A stretch of 64,000 nt of DNA, taken from Hahella sp. CCB-MM4 (GTDB taxonomy: Bacteria > Pseudomonadota > Gammaproteobacteria > Pseudomonadales > Oleiphilaceae). The translations under genes and the position numbers were made by a program. The number at the start of each line of letters is the position of its first letter. The stretch's first letter is position 1. The notes under the pieces are model-generated. The model was given only the letters and a program-made list of their open reading frames with translations. It did no database searches and had not been told where the DNA came from. Location: contig NZ_MRYI01000005.1 of assembly GCF_002260525.1 (NCBI RefSeq), positions 186,001-250,000 on the forward strand, given 5' to 3'. Below, piece after piece: positions 8,709 through 16,940 of this stretch.

Positions 8709-9036
8709 TGATAACCTGATCAGACATTACTTATCCACATTCTTTTCTCACCTTACCGATTTCAAAAGCGCTGTACCATGGTTTCATTTTTGCAACACAT
8801 TAACTCTTTGAAAGTTAACGAATTTTAAAATTGCCCAATTTTTACTCCGTTGCACATATGCAACATACACCTGAGAGAACTACCTCAGTGTCACTGTGCA
8901 AAAGCCCATATCCATATGTTTTAAAAGGATTATTTATTACTGGCATAGGTTTTGACATAGATTACTTCAATGAAGGTCACGACTGTCCTGAAGAAGTCAT
9001 GAGAACCGTGTTTGGTTATGTAAAAGGAGAGACCAC
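8709..9036. other. Intergenic region between divergent genes
   Basis: This 328-base AT-rich gap separates glrK (leftward) from a plus-strand small gene. It holds a perfect DnaA box (8731-8739) and an imperfect palindrome TTAACT-N7-AGTTAA near 8800-8820. A weak sigma-54-like sequence TGGCATAGGTTTTGA begins at about 8940 but has A where the essential final C is expected. An open frame at 8831-9040 lacks a ribosome site and was not called. Confidence 0.4.
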
Positions 9037-9186
9037 ATGAAATCGACTCTAAGCTTCCTGTTCACACTGCTGGCATTGTTTACAGCGGCATTAATTGCTG
9101 CACCAAAGTCCCGCAGAACAGCGCATAGTGGCCAATCCGGCATGGATAAAGCCGGCATTAATCCTGCGAAAAACGCCAACGTTTAA
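9037..9186 (+). CDS. Small membrane or secreted protein, 49 residues
   Basis: The ATG at 9037 follows AAAGGAGAGA by four to five bases, a strong ribosome site. The peptide starts MKSTLSFLF, has a hydrophobic stretch through LALFTAALIAAP (residues 6-22) and a basic, polar remainder ending NPAKNANV. This looks like a signal or anchor segment plus a short tail. No family is recognised. It precedes the double-BON gene by 81 bases on the same strand and may be co-transcribed with it. Confidence 0.6.
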   Translation: MKSTLSFLFTLLALFTAALIAAPKSRRTAHSGQSGMDKAGINPAKNANV

Positions 9187-9200
9187 GTCACCTTCAAACC

Positions 9201-9254
9201 ACGAGTTTACGTTGGCAAGTACGAGTTTATGTTGGAAAGAGTGTTGGAAAGAGT
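9201..9254. repeat. Two 20-bp direct repeats followed by a 12-bp duplication
   Basis: Copies at 9201-9220 and 9221-9240 share ACGAGTTTA-GTTGG-AAG with three mismatches. GTTGGAAAGAGT is then duplicated exactly at 9231-9242 and 9243-9254. The array ends just before the ribosome site (AAGGAGG) of the gene starting at 9268. Confidence 0.7.
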
Positions 9255-9267
9255 AAGGAGGTTAGCA

Positions 9268-9939
9268 ATGAATATTGTAGAGCCCAGCGAATACCTGAAA
9301 TGGACACTGGTTGCAATTTTGCTCTCCATTTCAAGCGTATTTTGCTCATTTACAGCTTATTCGGAAGAACTCGGTGATCAGCCTACGGGCACCACCGCTG
9401 AAGCCGCTGCTGATACCGGCGGCATGCAAAGTGTAAAAAACGAAAGCGTTGAAGACATGTTTGTAGAAGGCTGGCGGGAAGGTGTCATTGAAACCCGTTA
9501 CCTGATGACCGACTCACTATCCGCCAGCACCATCGATGTTGTGGTGAAAGGCTCCAAGGCTATCTTGAGTGGTACGGTCTCGAGCAACGTTGAAAAACAA
9601 CTGGCAAAAGAGGTCGCCCTTTCAGTGTCGGGAATTGAGGAAGTGGATAACCAGCTAACGGTTGCCCCCAAAGAGACAGAATCCCCAGAGACAGTCGCAC
9701 CTGACACCTCTAGTTCCGTGAGAGACGCCTTAATCACCACAACGATTAAGGCCCGCTACCTGGCCAGTCCACATTTAAACCCATTGGATATCAGCGTCTC
9801 CACTCATAAAGGAGTTGTAGAACTGAAGGGTGAGGTTGCCACTGAAGCACAAAAAGACCTTGCCTTTTACATTGCCCAAAATATTAAAAGCGTTAAAGAA
9901 GTACACAACCTGGTCGAACTGGATTCTTCATCCAGTTGA
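9268..9939 (+). CDS. Exported double-BON-domain protein
   Basis: This is a 223-residue protein with an N-terminal signal or anchor (about 10-32) and two BON domains. The first (about 65-135) contains the VKGSKAILSGTV strand motif and VSGIEEVDNQL; the second (about 150-218) contains VSTHKGVVELKGEV and IKSVKEVHNLVEL. BON domains bind lipid surfaces and occur in periplasmic proteins such as OsmY and DolP. The start at 9268 is chosen because AAGGAGGT lies directly upstream; an upstream in-frame start at 9229 falls inside the repeats. It is followed by an OmpA-like lipoprotein, suggesting a shared envelope-stability role. Confidence 0.85.
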   Translation: MNIVEPSEYLKWTLVAILLSISSVFCSFTAYSEELGDQPTGTTAEAAADTGGMQSVKNESVEDMFVEGWREGVIETRYLMTDSLSASTIDVVVKGSKAILSGTVSSNVEKQLAKEVALSVSGIEEVDNQLTVAPKETESPETVAPDTSSSVRDALITTTIKARYLASPHLNPLDISVSTHKGVVELKGEVATEAQKDLAFYIAQNIKSVKEVHNLVELDSSSS

Positions 9940-9995
9940 ATCAGGCCGGTAGTCATCCATAAACAACAGAAATAGCGAATACCAAGGAGATTCCT

Positions 9996-10568
9996 ATGTT
10001 AACTTTGACACGCAACGCAGCACTGGTCGCTTCCGTCATGTTGGTTTCAGCCTGTGCCTCCAACCAGAATCCTGAACCAGCACCGGTTGAGCAAACTCCA
10101 GAGCCGGTAGTCGTCGCTCCTGTAGAGCCAGAGCCGGTGGTTGAAGAGCCAGAAGTATTCACCCCACCACCAGCACCTTCCGCCAGGATCGAATTCGCAT
10201 TTGACTCTGCAGACCTGAGTGATGCCGAGAAAGCAGACCTTCAAGCCTGGGCCACCTATCTGAATGATCTGATGATTAACCGGATAGAAATTCACGGACA
10301 TGCAGACGCTGTAGGCACCGACAACTACAACCAGAAGCTGTCTGCCAAACGCGCCTATAACACGGCTGAAGCATTGAAAGGTCTGGTCGATCACCCCATC
10401 GAAATTTCGGAAGTGGCTCACGGTGAAACTGACCCGGTAGCGGATAACGCCACAGAACAGGGGCGTCATCAGAACCGTCGTGTTGAAGTGGTTATTCCAG
10501 AAGAAAAGAGCGATACCCTTGGTATGGTGACTTCTCCTGAAGAGCAGGCACAAAACGGCGACAGCTGA
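9996..10568 (+). CDS. OmpA-like peptidoglycan-binding lipoprotein
   Basis: This 190-residue protein has a signal peptide with lipobox VSAC (Cys about 20). A Pro-Glu-Val-rich spacer (about 25-60) then spans from membrane to cell wall, and an OmpA-C domain (about 62-170) follows. The peptidoglycan-contact region shows HGHADAVGTDNYNQKLSAKRA and the closing GRHQNRRVEV, both diagnostic. It is expected to be anchored in the outer membrane and bind diaminopimelate in peptidoglycan. The ribosome site AAGGAGA fits the ATG at 9996. It lies 56 bases after the BON gene, likely in one transcript. Confidence 0.92.
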   Translation: MLTLTRNAALVASVMLVSACASNQNPEPAPVEQTPEPVVVAPVEPEPVVEEPEVFTPPPAPSARIEFAFDSADLSDAEKADLQAWATYLNDLMINRIEIHGHADAVGTDNYNQKLSAKRAYNTAEALKGLVDHPIEISEVAHGETDPVADNATEQGRHQNRRVEVVIPEEKSDTLGMVTSPEEQAQNGDS

Positions 10569-10605
10569 TACGGGATTTCACCCGATAAAAATCTGCTAGT
10601 CTTAA

Positions 10606-10627
10606 ACAGGGGGATTCTTCCCCCTGT
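10606..10627. terminator. Hairpin after the OmpA-like gene
   Basis: ACAGGGGG (10606-10613) and CCCCCTGT (10620-10627) form an 8-bp GC-rich stem with loop ATTCTT. It lies 38 bases after the stop codon. No T-tract follows, so termination would be partial or need Rho. It separates the OmpA-like gene from the PA2779-like pair. Confidence 0.5.
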
Positions 10628-10732
10628 GACGCACAGGTAATTGATGAATCGGACTCAGTATCTAGACCAGGAGGCTTCTGTATACAGGTGCGTATGCAAT
10701 TAAAAACATCTTAAATCACAGGGGTAAACATC

Positions 10733-11134
10733 ATGGATTTTATACACAGATTGAAACGGCCGGTTTCAGTGGTTCTGGCTATATTCACCCTACTTCTGGG
10801 CCTTCAGAGTTCAGTATCACGGGCAGCCATGATCAGTACCGAATCCCAACTGCAAAGTGAACAGCTGCAATATGATCGTGAACAGCTGCTACAACTGACT
10901 CAGACAGACGAAGCCAAAGACATTCTGTTGTCTATGGGAGTCAGTCCTGATGACGTGGAGAAGCGAATCAATCATATGACCCAGGAGGAGCTGGCTCAGT
11001 TTAACCAGCAAATGAATGACATGCCTGCCGGAGCAGGAGTTGTCGGAGTCATCTTATTGATATTCGTGATCCTGATCGTTCTGGATCTGTTGGGCACAAC
11101 CAATATATTCCCGGTTATCAAACCCATCAGATAA
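10733..11134 (+). CDS. PA2779-family exported protein
   Basis: This 133-residue protein has a signal peptide (about 10-32) and a central charged helical region with TDEAKDILLSMGVSPDDVEKRI. A C-terminal membrane helix near GVVGVILLIFVILIVLDLL is followed by a short tail. This layout is that of the PA2779 family, which is nearly always found next to a PA2778-type peptidase, as here (16 bases downstream). The biochemical role is unknown; a substrate or partner of the peptidase is an inference from the constant pairing. Confidence 0.85.
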   Translation: MDFIHRLKRPVSVVLAIFTLLLGLQSSVSRAAMISTESQLQSEQLQYDREQLLQLTQTDEAKDILLSMGVSPDDVEKRINHMTQEELAQFNQQMNDMPAGAGVVGVILLIFVILIVLDLLGTTNIFPVIKPIR

Positions 11135-11150
11135 CGCTGTCTGATTAGTC

Positions 11151-12164
11151 ATGCTATTGACCAGAGTCCTGCAACTAAGCTGTTTACTGTGTAGTTTGTG
11201 GGTCTCTGGTTGCGCACTTTATCCCCAATCCAATTCCCTGCTTCAAAATCCTCCAGCAGATCTGCCAATGGCAGTCGAGCTTTCGGATACCCCTTTTTTT
11301 CCACAGACCAAATACCATTGCGGACCTGCCTCCCTGGCAACGATGTTGAACAGCAGCGGTGCAGATACCCGGCCAGAACAGCTGACAAAATATGTTTATG
11401 TTCCGGACCGGCAAGGTAGCTTTCAGTTGGAGATGACCGCCACCGCCCGCAGTTTCGGCAGAGTCGTTTATCCTCTGAAACCCGACATGAAAAATATTCT
11501 GCTGGAGTTATCAGCGGGGCATCCTGTGTTGGTATTACAGAATCTCGGCTTATCCTGGACACCAGCCTGGCACTATGCGGTTGTAATAGGGTACGACCTG
11601 GAAGCTGCCGAGATAATATTGCGGTCAGGAACTGAATTCCGCCAAACCATGAACTTCGGTACGTTCGAGCGCAGCTGGAGTTATCCACAACCCTGGGCGG
11701 TTGTGGTATTAACCGCCGAGAATACACCGGCGACAGCTGATGTTCCCGGGTATGTTAAAAGCCTGGAGGACTTGGTCGTTACCGACCAGCTGGAAGCCGC
11801 CCAAAAGGGTTACGAGGCCGCTCGTATTCGTTGGCCTCAAGCGGCTTTGATTCAGTTTGGCCAGGGCAATCTTGCCTATCAGCAACAGCAGTATGAGCAG
11901 GCCGTAGAGTCTTTTTCCTCGCTGGTTAATCAACATCCTGACAATCCACAGGGCTGGAATAATCTGTCATATGCAATGGCTCAACGGGGCTGTCCACAAG
12001 CAATTCGCGCGGCAGCCTGCGCGCTCGCCATTGCCGGAAAAAACGAGCAACAGGATATGCTGACCCAGTTCAGTTCCACATCCATTGAAGTTCGCTCAAT
12101 ATTGTCGAATTACCCTGAAGAAAACCCGCAAAACTGTCCACAGCTTCCGAAGTGTCCTTTGTAA
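11151..12164 (+). CDS. PA2778-family C39-like cysteine peptidase lipoprotein with TPR repeats
   Basis: This 337-residue protein has a signal peptide with lipobox VSGC (Cys about 21). A papain-like C39 domain (about 45-190) follows, with the catalytic Cys in KYHCGPASL and the catalytic His in AWHYAVVIGYD. The C-terminal part (about 200-300) has two TPR-like motifs (ALIQFGQGNLAYQQQQYEQA). C39 peptidases cut after double-Gly leaders in bacteriocin export, but lipoprotein members of this family have no known substrate. It is the second gene of the PA2779/PA2778 pair. There is no clear ribosome site for the ATG at 11151, so translation may be coupled to the preceding gene. Confidence 0.88.
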   Translation: MLLTRVLQLSCLLCSLWVSGCALYPQSNSLLQNPPADLPMAVELSDTPFFPQTKYHCGPASLATMLNSSGADTRPEQLTKYVYVPDRQGSFQLEMTATARSFGRVVYPLKPDMKNILLELSAGHPVLVLQNLGLSWTPAWHYAVVIGYDLEAAEIILRSGTEFRQTMNFGTFERSWSYPQPWAVVVLTAENTPATADVPGYVKSLEDLVVTDQLEAAQKGYEAARIRWPQAALIQFGQGNLAYQQQQYEQAVESFSSLVNQHPDNPQGWNNLSYAMAQRGCPQAIRAAACALAIAGKNEQQDMLTQFSSTSIEVRSILSNYPEENPQNCPQLPKCPL

Positions 12165-12171
12165 GGAGCAC

Positions 12172-13095
12172 CTAGTCCAGGACGAAACACCCTTTAAACT
12201 GTGAAGTATGGATGACTTCCTGAAGGGCTGTTGTAATCAGATTGGCGAACCGTCCAATTTGAGGAGCAGACAAATGGACCAGAAAGAAGTCTGTAATCAG
12301 AGGCTGGCTGAATTCTTCCAGCAGCGGAACCACTTCTCCACGCTGTAGTTCAGATACCAGGATAAATCTGGGCAGAATCGCTAGTCCAAGCCCTTGTCTG
12401 ACGCCTTCTGCCAGAGCAAAGGTATTTCCAAGACTGCTTTTGTTGGGGATATCTTTTTCTGAGAGTCCTACCTGTCCCAGCATTTGTTGCCAGCTAAACG
12501 ACGTCTGCGTCCCCCGAACCAACAGACGGTGATGGGATAATTCTTCTATGGATCCGGGAATCCCATAGCGGTCGAGATAGGCCTGGCTGGCCACCAATTG
12601 TTTTCTAGACCTGACCAAAGGTTGATATTCAAGGCCAGTGGCTCCGGGTTGGCTACGTACAGCCAGATCAAACTGATTCGCAACCATATCGACCATTTCA
12701 TCGCTGACGTGCAAATTAACCTCTAGCTGAGGCGCAGTATTGGCAAGCCTCGCCATGACGGCAGGCATAATGGCGCTGCCGAAATCCACAGGTACCGTCA
12801 TATGTAACGTACCTTTCGGCTCCTCACTGCCAAGGTTTTCCAGGGTCAACTGCAGGCGCTTTTCGCAATCCAGATATTCCTCCACCAGCGTTTGACCGGC
12901 ACTCGTCAGATGTATCCGGCTACCGGACTGACGAACAACCAACAGAAGTCCAAGCTTCTGCTCCAGCTGTCGAATCTGATAACTCACAGCAGCCTGGGAG
13001 ACATGCATGGATTCTGCCGCCAGGGTGAAGCTTTGACAGCGCGCCACGGCTGCCAGGAAAGGCAGATGGCCGATCAGGTGATGAGACAAATACAT
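12172..13095 (-). CDS. LysR-type transcriptional regulator
   Basis: This 307-residue regulator has the N-terminal winged helix-turn-helix (about 8-65, with FTLAAESMHVSQAAVSYQIR) and a substrate-binding co-inducer domain (about 90-300). It resembles GcvA-type members in length. It is transcribed away from the EamA-type transporter gene at 13230, which is the usual arrangement for a LysR regulator and its target. The ATG at 13095 has a poor ribosome site, and the shared 134-base promoter region contains a 7-4-7 inverted repeat. The inducer is unknown. Confidence 0.9.
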   Translation of the reverse strand: MYLSHHLIGHLPFLAAVARCQSFTLAAESMHVSQAAVSYQIRQLEQKLGLLLVVRQSGSRIHLTSAGQTLVEEYLDCEKRLQLTLENLGSEEPKGTLHMTVPVDFGSAIMPAVMARLANTAPQLEVNLHVSDEMVDMVANQFDLAVRSQPGATGLEYQPLVRSRKQLVASQAYLDRYGIPGSIEELSHHRLLVRGTQTSFSWQQMLGQVGLSEKDIPNKSSLGNTFALAEGVRQGLGLAILPRFILVSELQRGEVVPLLEEFSQPLITDFFLVHLSAPQIGRFANLITTALQEVIHTSQFKGCFVLD

Positions 13096-13107
13096 AAAGA
13101 ATTTTAA

Positions 13108-13125
13108 TTTATTTGTTTAAATAAA
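13108..13125. promoter_or_regulatory. Inverted repeat in the LysR/transporter promoter region
   Basis: TTTATTT (13108-13114) and AAATAAA (13119-13125) form a perfect 7-4-7 repeat 13 bases upstream of the LysR start. LysR regulators usually bind T-N11-A sites in such divergent gaps, so this is a candidate autoregulatory operator. The AT-only content means it could also be promoter sequence. Confidence 0.4.
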
Positions 13126-13229
13126 CTCGTTTCACAAATGATGATGGTTCCAGCACCATATTTTCGTCAACCAGTTTTTCTCCAGGGCTGCTCTTAAGCT
13201 CTGCTATACATTTGCTTCAGGAAACTCTT

Positions 13230-14087
13230 ATGAGTGCAATTATGCTGGCCTTGCTGGGCTTCTTCAGCTTCACCCTGATGGATTTATCCATCAAGTGGTT
13301 ACTGCAGGATTACTCTCTGGTTCAAGTCATCTTCTTTAACGGCTTGTTTGCTTTGATCGGCCTTCTGGTCTGGATCCTGCCCAAACGTCAGATATTGTAT
13401 ACGCGGCAGCCGGCGCTTCATTTACAACGGGCATTTCTTTTGCTGATCATCGATGCGCTCGCATTTTACAGCTATGGAGAGCTCCCGTTGGCTGAAGCTT
13501 ATACCCTGATCCTGACGATGCCGTTGTTCACCGCCGTGCTGGCCATGCTATTCCGCTATGAACATTTCGACTTCCATCGGTTAAGCCTCGCACTGCTTGG
13601 ATTTTCCGGTGTCTGTATTGTCCTGTCCCCCGCATTCGGCAATTTTCACTTCGCTCTTCTGGCAGCACTGGCCAGCGCCATCATCGAATCCTTCAGCTTT
13701 CTGATGATTGTGAAGCACAAGGAACGTGAACATCCCCTCGCCTTCGCATTTTACGGCATGGCATTTATGGTTCTGGTTACAGGACTATGGCCCGGTTGGT
13801 CTATCACAGAGTTTTCAGGTACGGCCTACCTGATTAGTGCCGGTGGAGGCTTCTGCTATGCGCTGGCAACCGCCTTTGTTCTTTCCGCATTTCATCGTGG
13901 ATCGCCCAGCACCATCAGCAGCATGCAGTATTCCCAGCTGATCTGGGGAATGTTGCTGGGGGCTTTAATCTGGAACGAGTGGCCGGCAATACCGGCCATT
14001 ATCGGAGGAAGCCTGATTGTCGTAAGCGGTCTGCTTCTGATTCGGCGGGAACACAAGACTGCCCGTGAAATGGTTGAATCCTGCTAG
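13230..14087 (+). CDS. EamA/DMT-family transporter
   Basis: This 285-residue protein has ten predicted membrane helices in two EamA halves. The first half begins SAIMLALLGFFSFTLMDLS and the second starts near AFAFYGMAFMVLVTG, as expected for drug/metabolite-type permeases that export metabolites or small toxic compounds. The ATG at 13230 follows AGGAA by seven bases; a longer TTG reading from 13212 is less likely. It is divergent from a LysR gene, which probably controls it. The substrate cannot be inferred. Confidence 0.88.
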   Translation: MSAIMLALLGFFSFTLMDLSIKWLLQDYSLVQVIFFNGLFALIGLLVWILPKRQILYTRQPALHLQRAFLLLIIDALAFYSYGELPLAEAYTLILTMPLFTAVLAMLFRYEHFDFHRLSLALLGFSGVCIVLSPAFGNFHFALLAALASAIIESFSFLMIVKHKEREHPLAFAFYGMAFMVLVTGLWPGWSITEFSGTAYLISAGGGFCYALATAFVLSAFHRGSPSTISSMQYSQLIWGMLLGALIWNEWPAIPAIIGGSLIVVSGLLLIRREHKTAREMVESC

Positions 14088-14128
14088 GAACTGTCCACAC
14101 AGCTAGTGCAGGTTCAACTGATGATTCG

Positions 14129-14157
14129 CCGGACCCCGGCTAGCGTGCGGGGTCCGG
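14129..14157. terminator. Hairpin between convergent genes
   Basis: A 10-bp perfect GC-rich stem (14129-14138 with 14148-14157, core CGGACCCCG) with a 9-base loop. It lies between the 3' ends of the transporter gene and the double-barrel autotransporter gene. It can work in both directions, though there is no long T-tract. Confidence 0.65.
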
Positions 14158-14165
14158 GCTGAAAT

Positions 14166-16760
14166 CTAGAAATGATAGGCCACACCAAAACTCAGCACAG
14201 GCCAGTATTTAATATCCTCCAGATCTTCACGATTGATGCGGTCCTCTTCCACTTCAATTTCAGAATTCAACTGCGCCCTAAGCGCCGGATTGGAATCCGC
14301 CAAAGGACTGTCTGCATCCAGTGAAACCGTTGGATTATCAGTAAACATGACGCCAAAATCCGCGCTGAAGGATAACTTGGAGTCCGGTTTGACCGCATTG
14401 CCCCAGCCCACCCCGATATAGGGCGCAAAGGCCCGGCTGTAATCAAGTTTAGCGTTCAAAGTGCCCACTTCTTCCGGCGTAAAGGTGCTGTTACCAATTT
14501 CGACATTTTCGGTGGGTGTCGCAGAACCAGTGATATCATGCTGCAGTGAGAAGAAACCACCACTCACCCTGAATCCACCGTCCATAGGATGCCAATCAAG
14601 CAGGAATCCGAGAGACAGCAGATCAAGATCAATGTTGTATTCCACATCATCCAGCTTTTTGTCGGTATCGTAGGGAAGTGTGGCAACCAAAGCGCGGAAG
14701 TTCAGACTTTCGTTTCTCAAGGGGAAGGTGACCGCAACACCAACACCGGTTGTGCCCAGGAAAGCCCCCGCACCTATGCCCTGATTCTCCATGGTCTGAA
14801 ACAGGTTAATATCCTGCGATGGCCCGCCAAATTCCATACGCGCGCCCAATTGCCAAGTGTCGAAAGATACATCGTCTTTGGCCAGCATGGTGCCATAACG
14901 GAGGAATCCGGAGGTTCCGTTTTTGAATACGCCGGTGACAGATAGTCCGGCGTTGACATAACTTTTATCAGGATCTTCGTTGATCAGGGTGAAAGTCCCT
15001 GCCTGTGGTAATAGGGCAAGTTCAGCTTCTATGACCGGGGCTTCATTTTTGAAATCCTTGACGTACTCCAGTTCGAACTGGGGTATCAATACACCGAAAT
15101 CGAGACTGATCGCATTACTCGCACGCCCCCCAAACCGTCCGGTAAAAGTATCAGTGGAAGTCTCGAATATGTTCAGATCCAGACCCGCATCATTGGTTTC
15201 CCGATAGCCATCCACGGTTCCCGAACGATACTCAAAGTTGGTATAGGCATCAAAGGACCAGGCTTGGTAGGCATAGGTATAGCCCGTGCCAACGGCTCCA
15301 CTCAGGCTGTCACCATCGGTATCCCCACGGGCCTCCGTCGAGATACTGGAAAAACTGATAGTACGCCGGGTTTCAATGGATGACTGGCCATATCCGAGCA
15401 ACCAGTCGATATACCATTTGTCAGTAGGGTAGTAGTTACCATATAAGGATAGATTCCAACCATCCACATCCAGCTCGGTACCACCGCCATCTTCCTTGGT
15501 TTCTGATGTGTTATAACCCAGTGCAGCCCCCATGACGATCTTGTTGGTAAACCGATAGTCCACCCCAGCGAGGATTTCCTGCCCATCCACTTCAAAACTG
15601 TTTTCCTTGTTCCTGGCATCACCGTCACCATAGCTGAGAGTTCCGGTAATGAATCCTCCCAGTCTTCCGGAGCTTCCTTCTTCCCCCGCATTTCCACCCT
15701 GCATATATCCGTCTATCAATCCGCCGAGATTGACATTCTCACCATTGATATCGGCACGAAGCCCGCTCAGGCTGACACCTGGAACCCCGGTACGCAATTC
15801 CTGCAGACGAGCTCCGATGCTTTTAATCTGGCCTTCCGCCATGCCTTTCATGGACCGGGCTTGGGCACCTATTTGTCGTAGAAGTATTTCTTCGAGTGCA
15901 CTATCAAGCTCCGAACCGGTAAGACTTAAGAGCACACTACAGGTTTGAGCCAAATCGGTATCAGTTGGGCCTAATGTACCTTCGTTATTGGCTTCACAGG
16001 CGGTCTGTAACACATTGGCTAAACTGCTTTGAGCATCGTCATCTCCGCCGTTGGCAATGGGATCCAAAGTCGGATCAAGCGTAATGGTAACCGTCGCTGC
16101 CGTACTGGTAGAGCTGCCTGACACCAGACGGTAGGTAAAGCTGGTGGTACCTCCATCACCCAGGTCATCTGGAGGAGTATATGCATAGAGCCCACTCACT
16201 CCTGTGGTAGACAGTTTCCCTATGCCTGGTTGAGTCAATATTTCCAGGCTAACGCCGGAACTCGGGCGTATGTCGTTTTCCGCCGGATACAGATTGATCA
16301 CATCACCGCTACTCACATACTCATCATCAACAGCTTCCAATGTTGATGTACTGGTTACGATATTCAGGCTGACAGTTGTCGGAGAACTTTCCCCTCTGAT
16401 GTCACGCACCACATAGGTAAAAGTGACCATCCCTGTGTAGCCATCGATGGGGTTAACGTTAACTGAGAAATTATCATCCGGATCAGCCTGGACCGTACCG
16501 GCACCAGAGTCCGATAAAGCACTGACGGAGACAATTTTAATATAATCAATGGCTTCCTGTGTCGAGACTTCCAGACGATCATTGGCCGTAACAACGAGGG
16601 TTTCTGAGCCTTCACTGGAGTTGATGGTATAGCTGTCGGCCACACCTGTCGCGGCCTGAACACCGGAGGGTAGAACTACCATGCCGACAAGTATGAAAAC
16701 AGCACTGAGAAGTCGAATGCCCCTGAATGTCCTGCAGGAACAGAGAGGTTGATGTTTCAT
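14166..16760 (-). CDS. Ig-like autotransporter with a second fused outer-membrane barrel
   Basis: This 864-residue surface protein has a signal peptide (about 13-36, GVQA end) and two Ig/cadherin-like repeats (about 38-137 and 142-228, with FTYVVRD and FTYRLVS strands). A helical stalk (about 240-325) precedes an autotransporter beta-barrel (about 362-644) ending in the aromatic-terminal motif QLGARMEF. A second barrel (about 662-864) follows, starting GAFLGTTGVGVAVTFPL, containing DWHPMDGGFRVSGG and YIGVGWGN, and ending GVAYHF. The second part resembles a family of free-standing outer-membrane proteins. Autotransporter barrels normally end the protein, so this tandem arrangement is unusual. 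The start follows a signal-peptide-like N-terminus; no operon partner. Confidence 0.88.
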   Translation of the reverse strand: MKHQPLCSCRTFRGIRLLSAVFILVGMVVLPSGVQAATGVADSYTINSSEGSETLVVTANDRLEVSTQEAIDYIKIVSVSALSDSGAGTVQADPDDNFSVNVNPIDGYTGMVTFTYVVRDIRGESSPTTVSLNIVTSTSTLEAVDDEYVSSGDVINLYPAENDIRPSSGVSLEILTQPGIGKLSTTGVSGLYAYTPPDDLGDGGTTSFTYRLVSGSSTSTAATVTITLDPTLDPIANGGDDDAQSSLANVLQTACEANNEGTLGPTDTDLAQTCSVLLSLTGSELDSALEEILLRQIGAQARSMKGMAEGQIKSIGARLQELRTGVPGVSLSGLRADINGENVNLGGLIDGYMQGGNAGEEGSSGRLGGFITGTLSYGDGDARNKENSFEVDGQEILAGVDYRFTNKIVMGAALGYNTSETKEDGGGTELDVDGWNLSLYGNYYPTDKWYIDWLLGYGQSSIETRRTISFSSISTEARGDTDGDSLSGAVGTGYTYAYQAWSFDAYTNFEYRSGTVDGYRETNDAGLDLNIFETSTDTFTGRFGGRASNAISLDFGVLIPQFELEYVKDFKNEAPVIEAELALLPQAGTFTLINEDPDKSYVNAGLSVTGVFKNGTSGFLRYGTMLAKDDVSFDTWQLGARMEFGGPSQDINLFQTMENQGIGAGAFLGTTGVGVAVTFPLRNESLNFRALVATLPYDTDKKLDDVEYNIDLDLLSLGFLLDWHPMDGGFRVSGGFFSLQHDITGSATPTENVEIGNSTFTPEEVGTLNAKLDYSRAFAPYIGVGWGNAVKPDSKLSFSADFGVMFTDNPTVSLDADSPLADSNPALRAQLNSEIEVEEDRINREDLEDIKYWPVLSFGVAYHF

Positions 16761-16940
16761 GTTAAGTCCGCCTTGTTGTTACAGAGGGTCACCGACTGCT
16801 TACCAGGCTGGTACTGATAACAATGACGAATCAGTTTTATTGTCAGAAATTGATGCTGTCTGGATATTTAGTGTAGAAAAGCTTTTGTGGAACGGAAAGA
16901 AAATAGCTTGGATTGATAGGCGTGGTTTTTTGACATGGTT

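Noticed and set aside
8940-8956. Possible sigma-54 promoter
   Set aside because: TGGCAT-N-TTTGA has the right GG position but lacks the required C of the -12 element, so it is too weak to annotate.
8831-9040. 69-codon open frame upstream of the small gene at 9037
   Set aside because: It needs a TTG start with no ribosome site, has mixed composition, and its end overlaps the better-supported gene.
14589-14945. Plus-strand open frames (about 118 and 99 codons) opposite the double-barrel autotransporter gene
   Set aside because: They are in the shadow of a clear gene, lack ribosome sites and show no domain.
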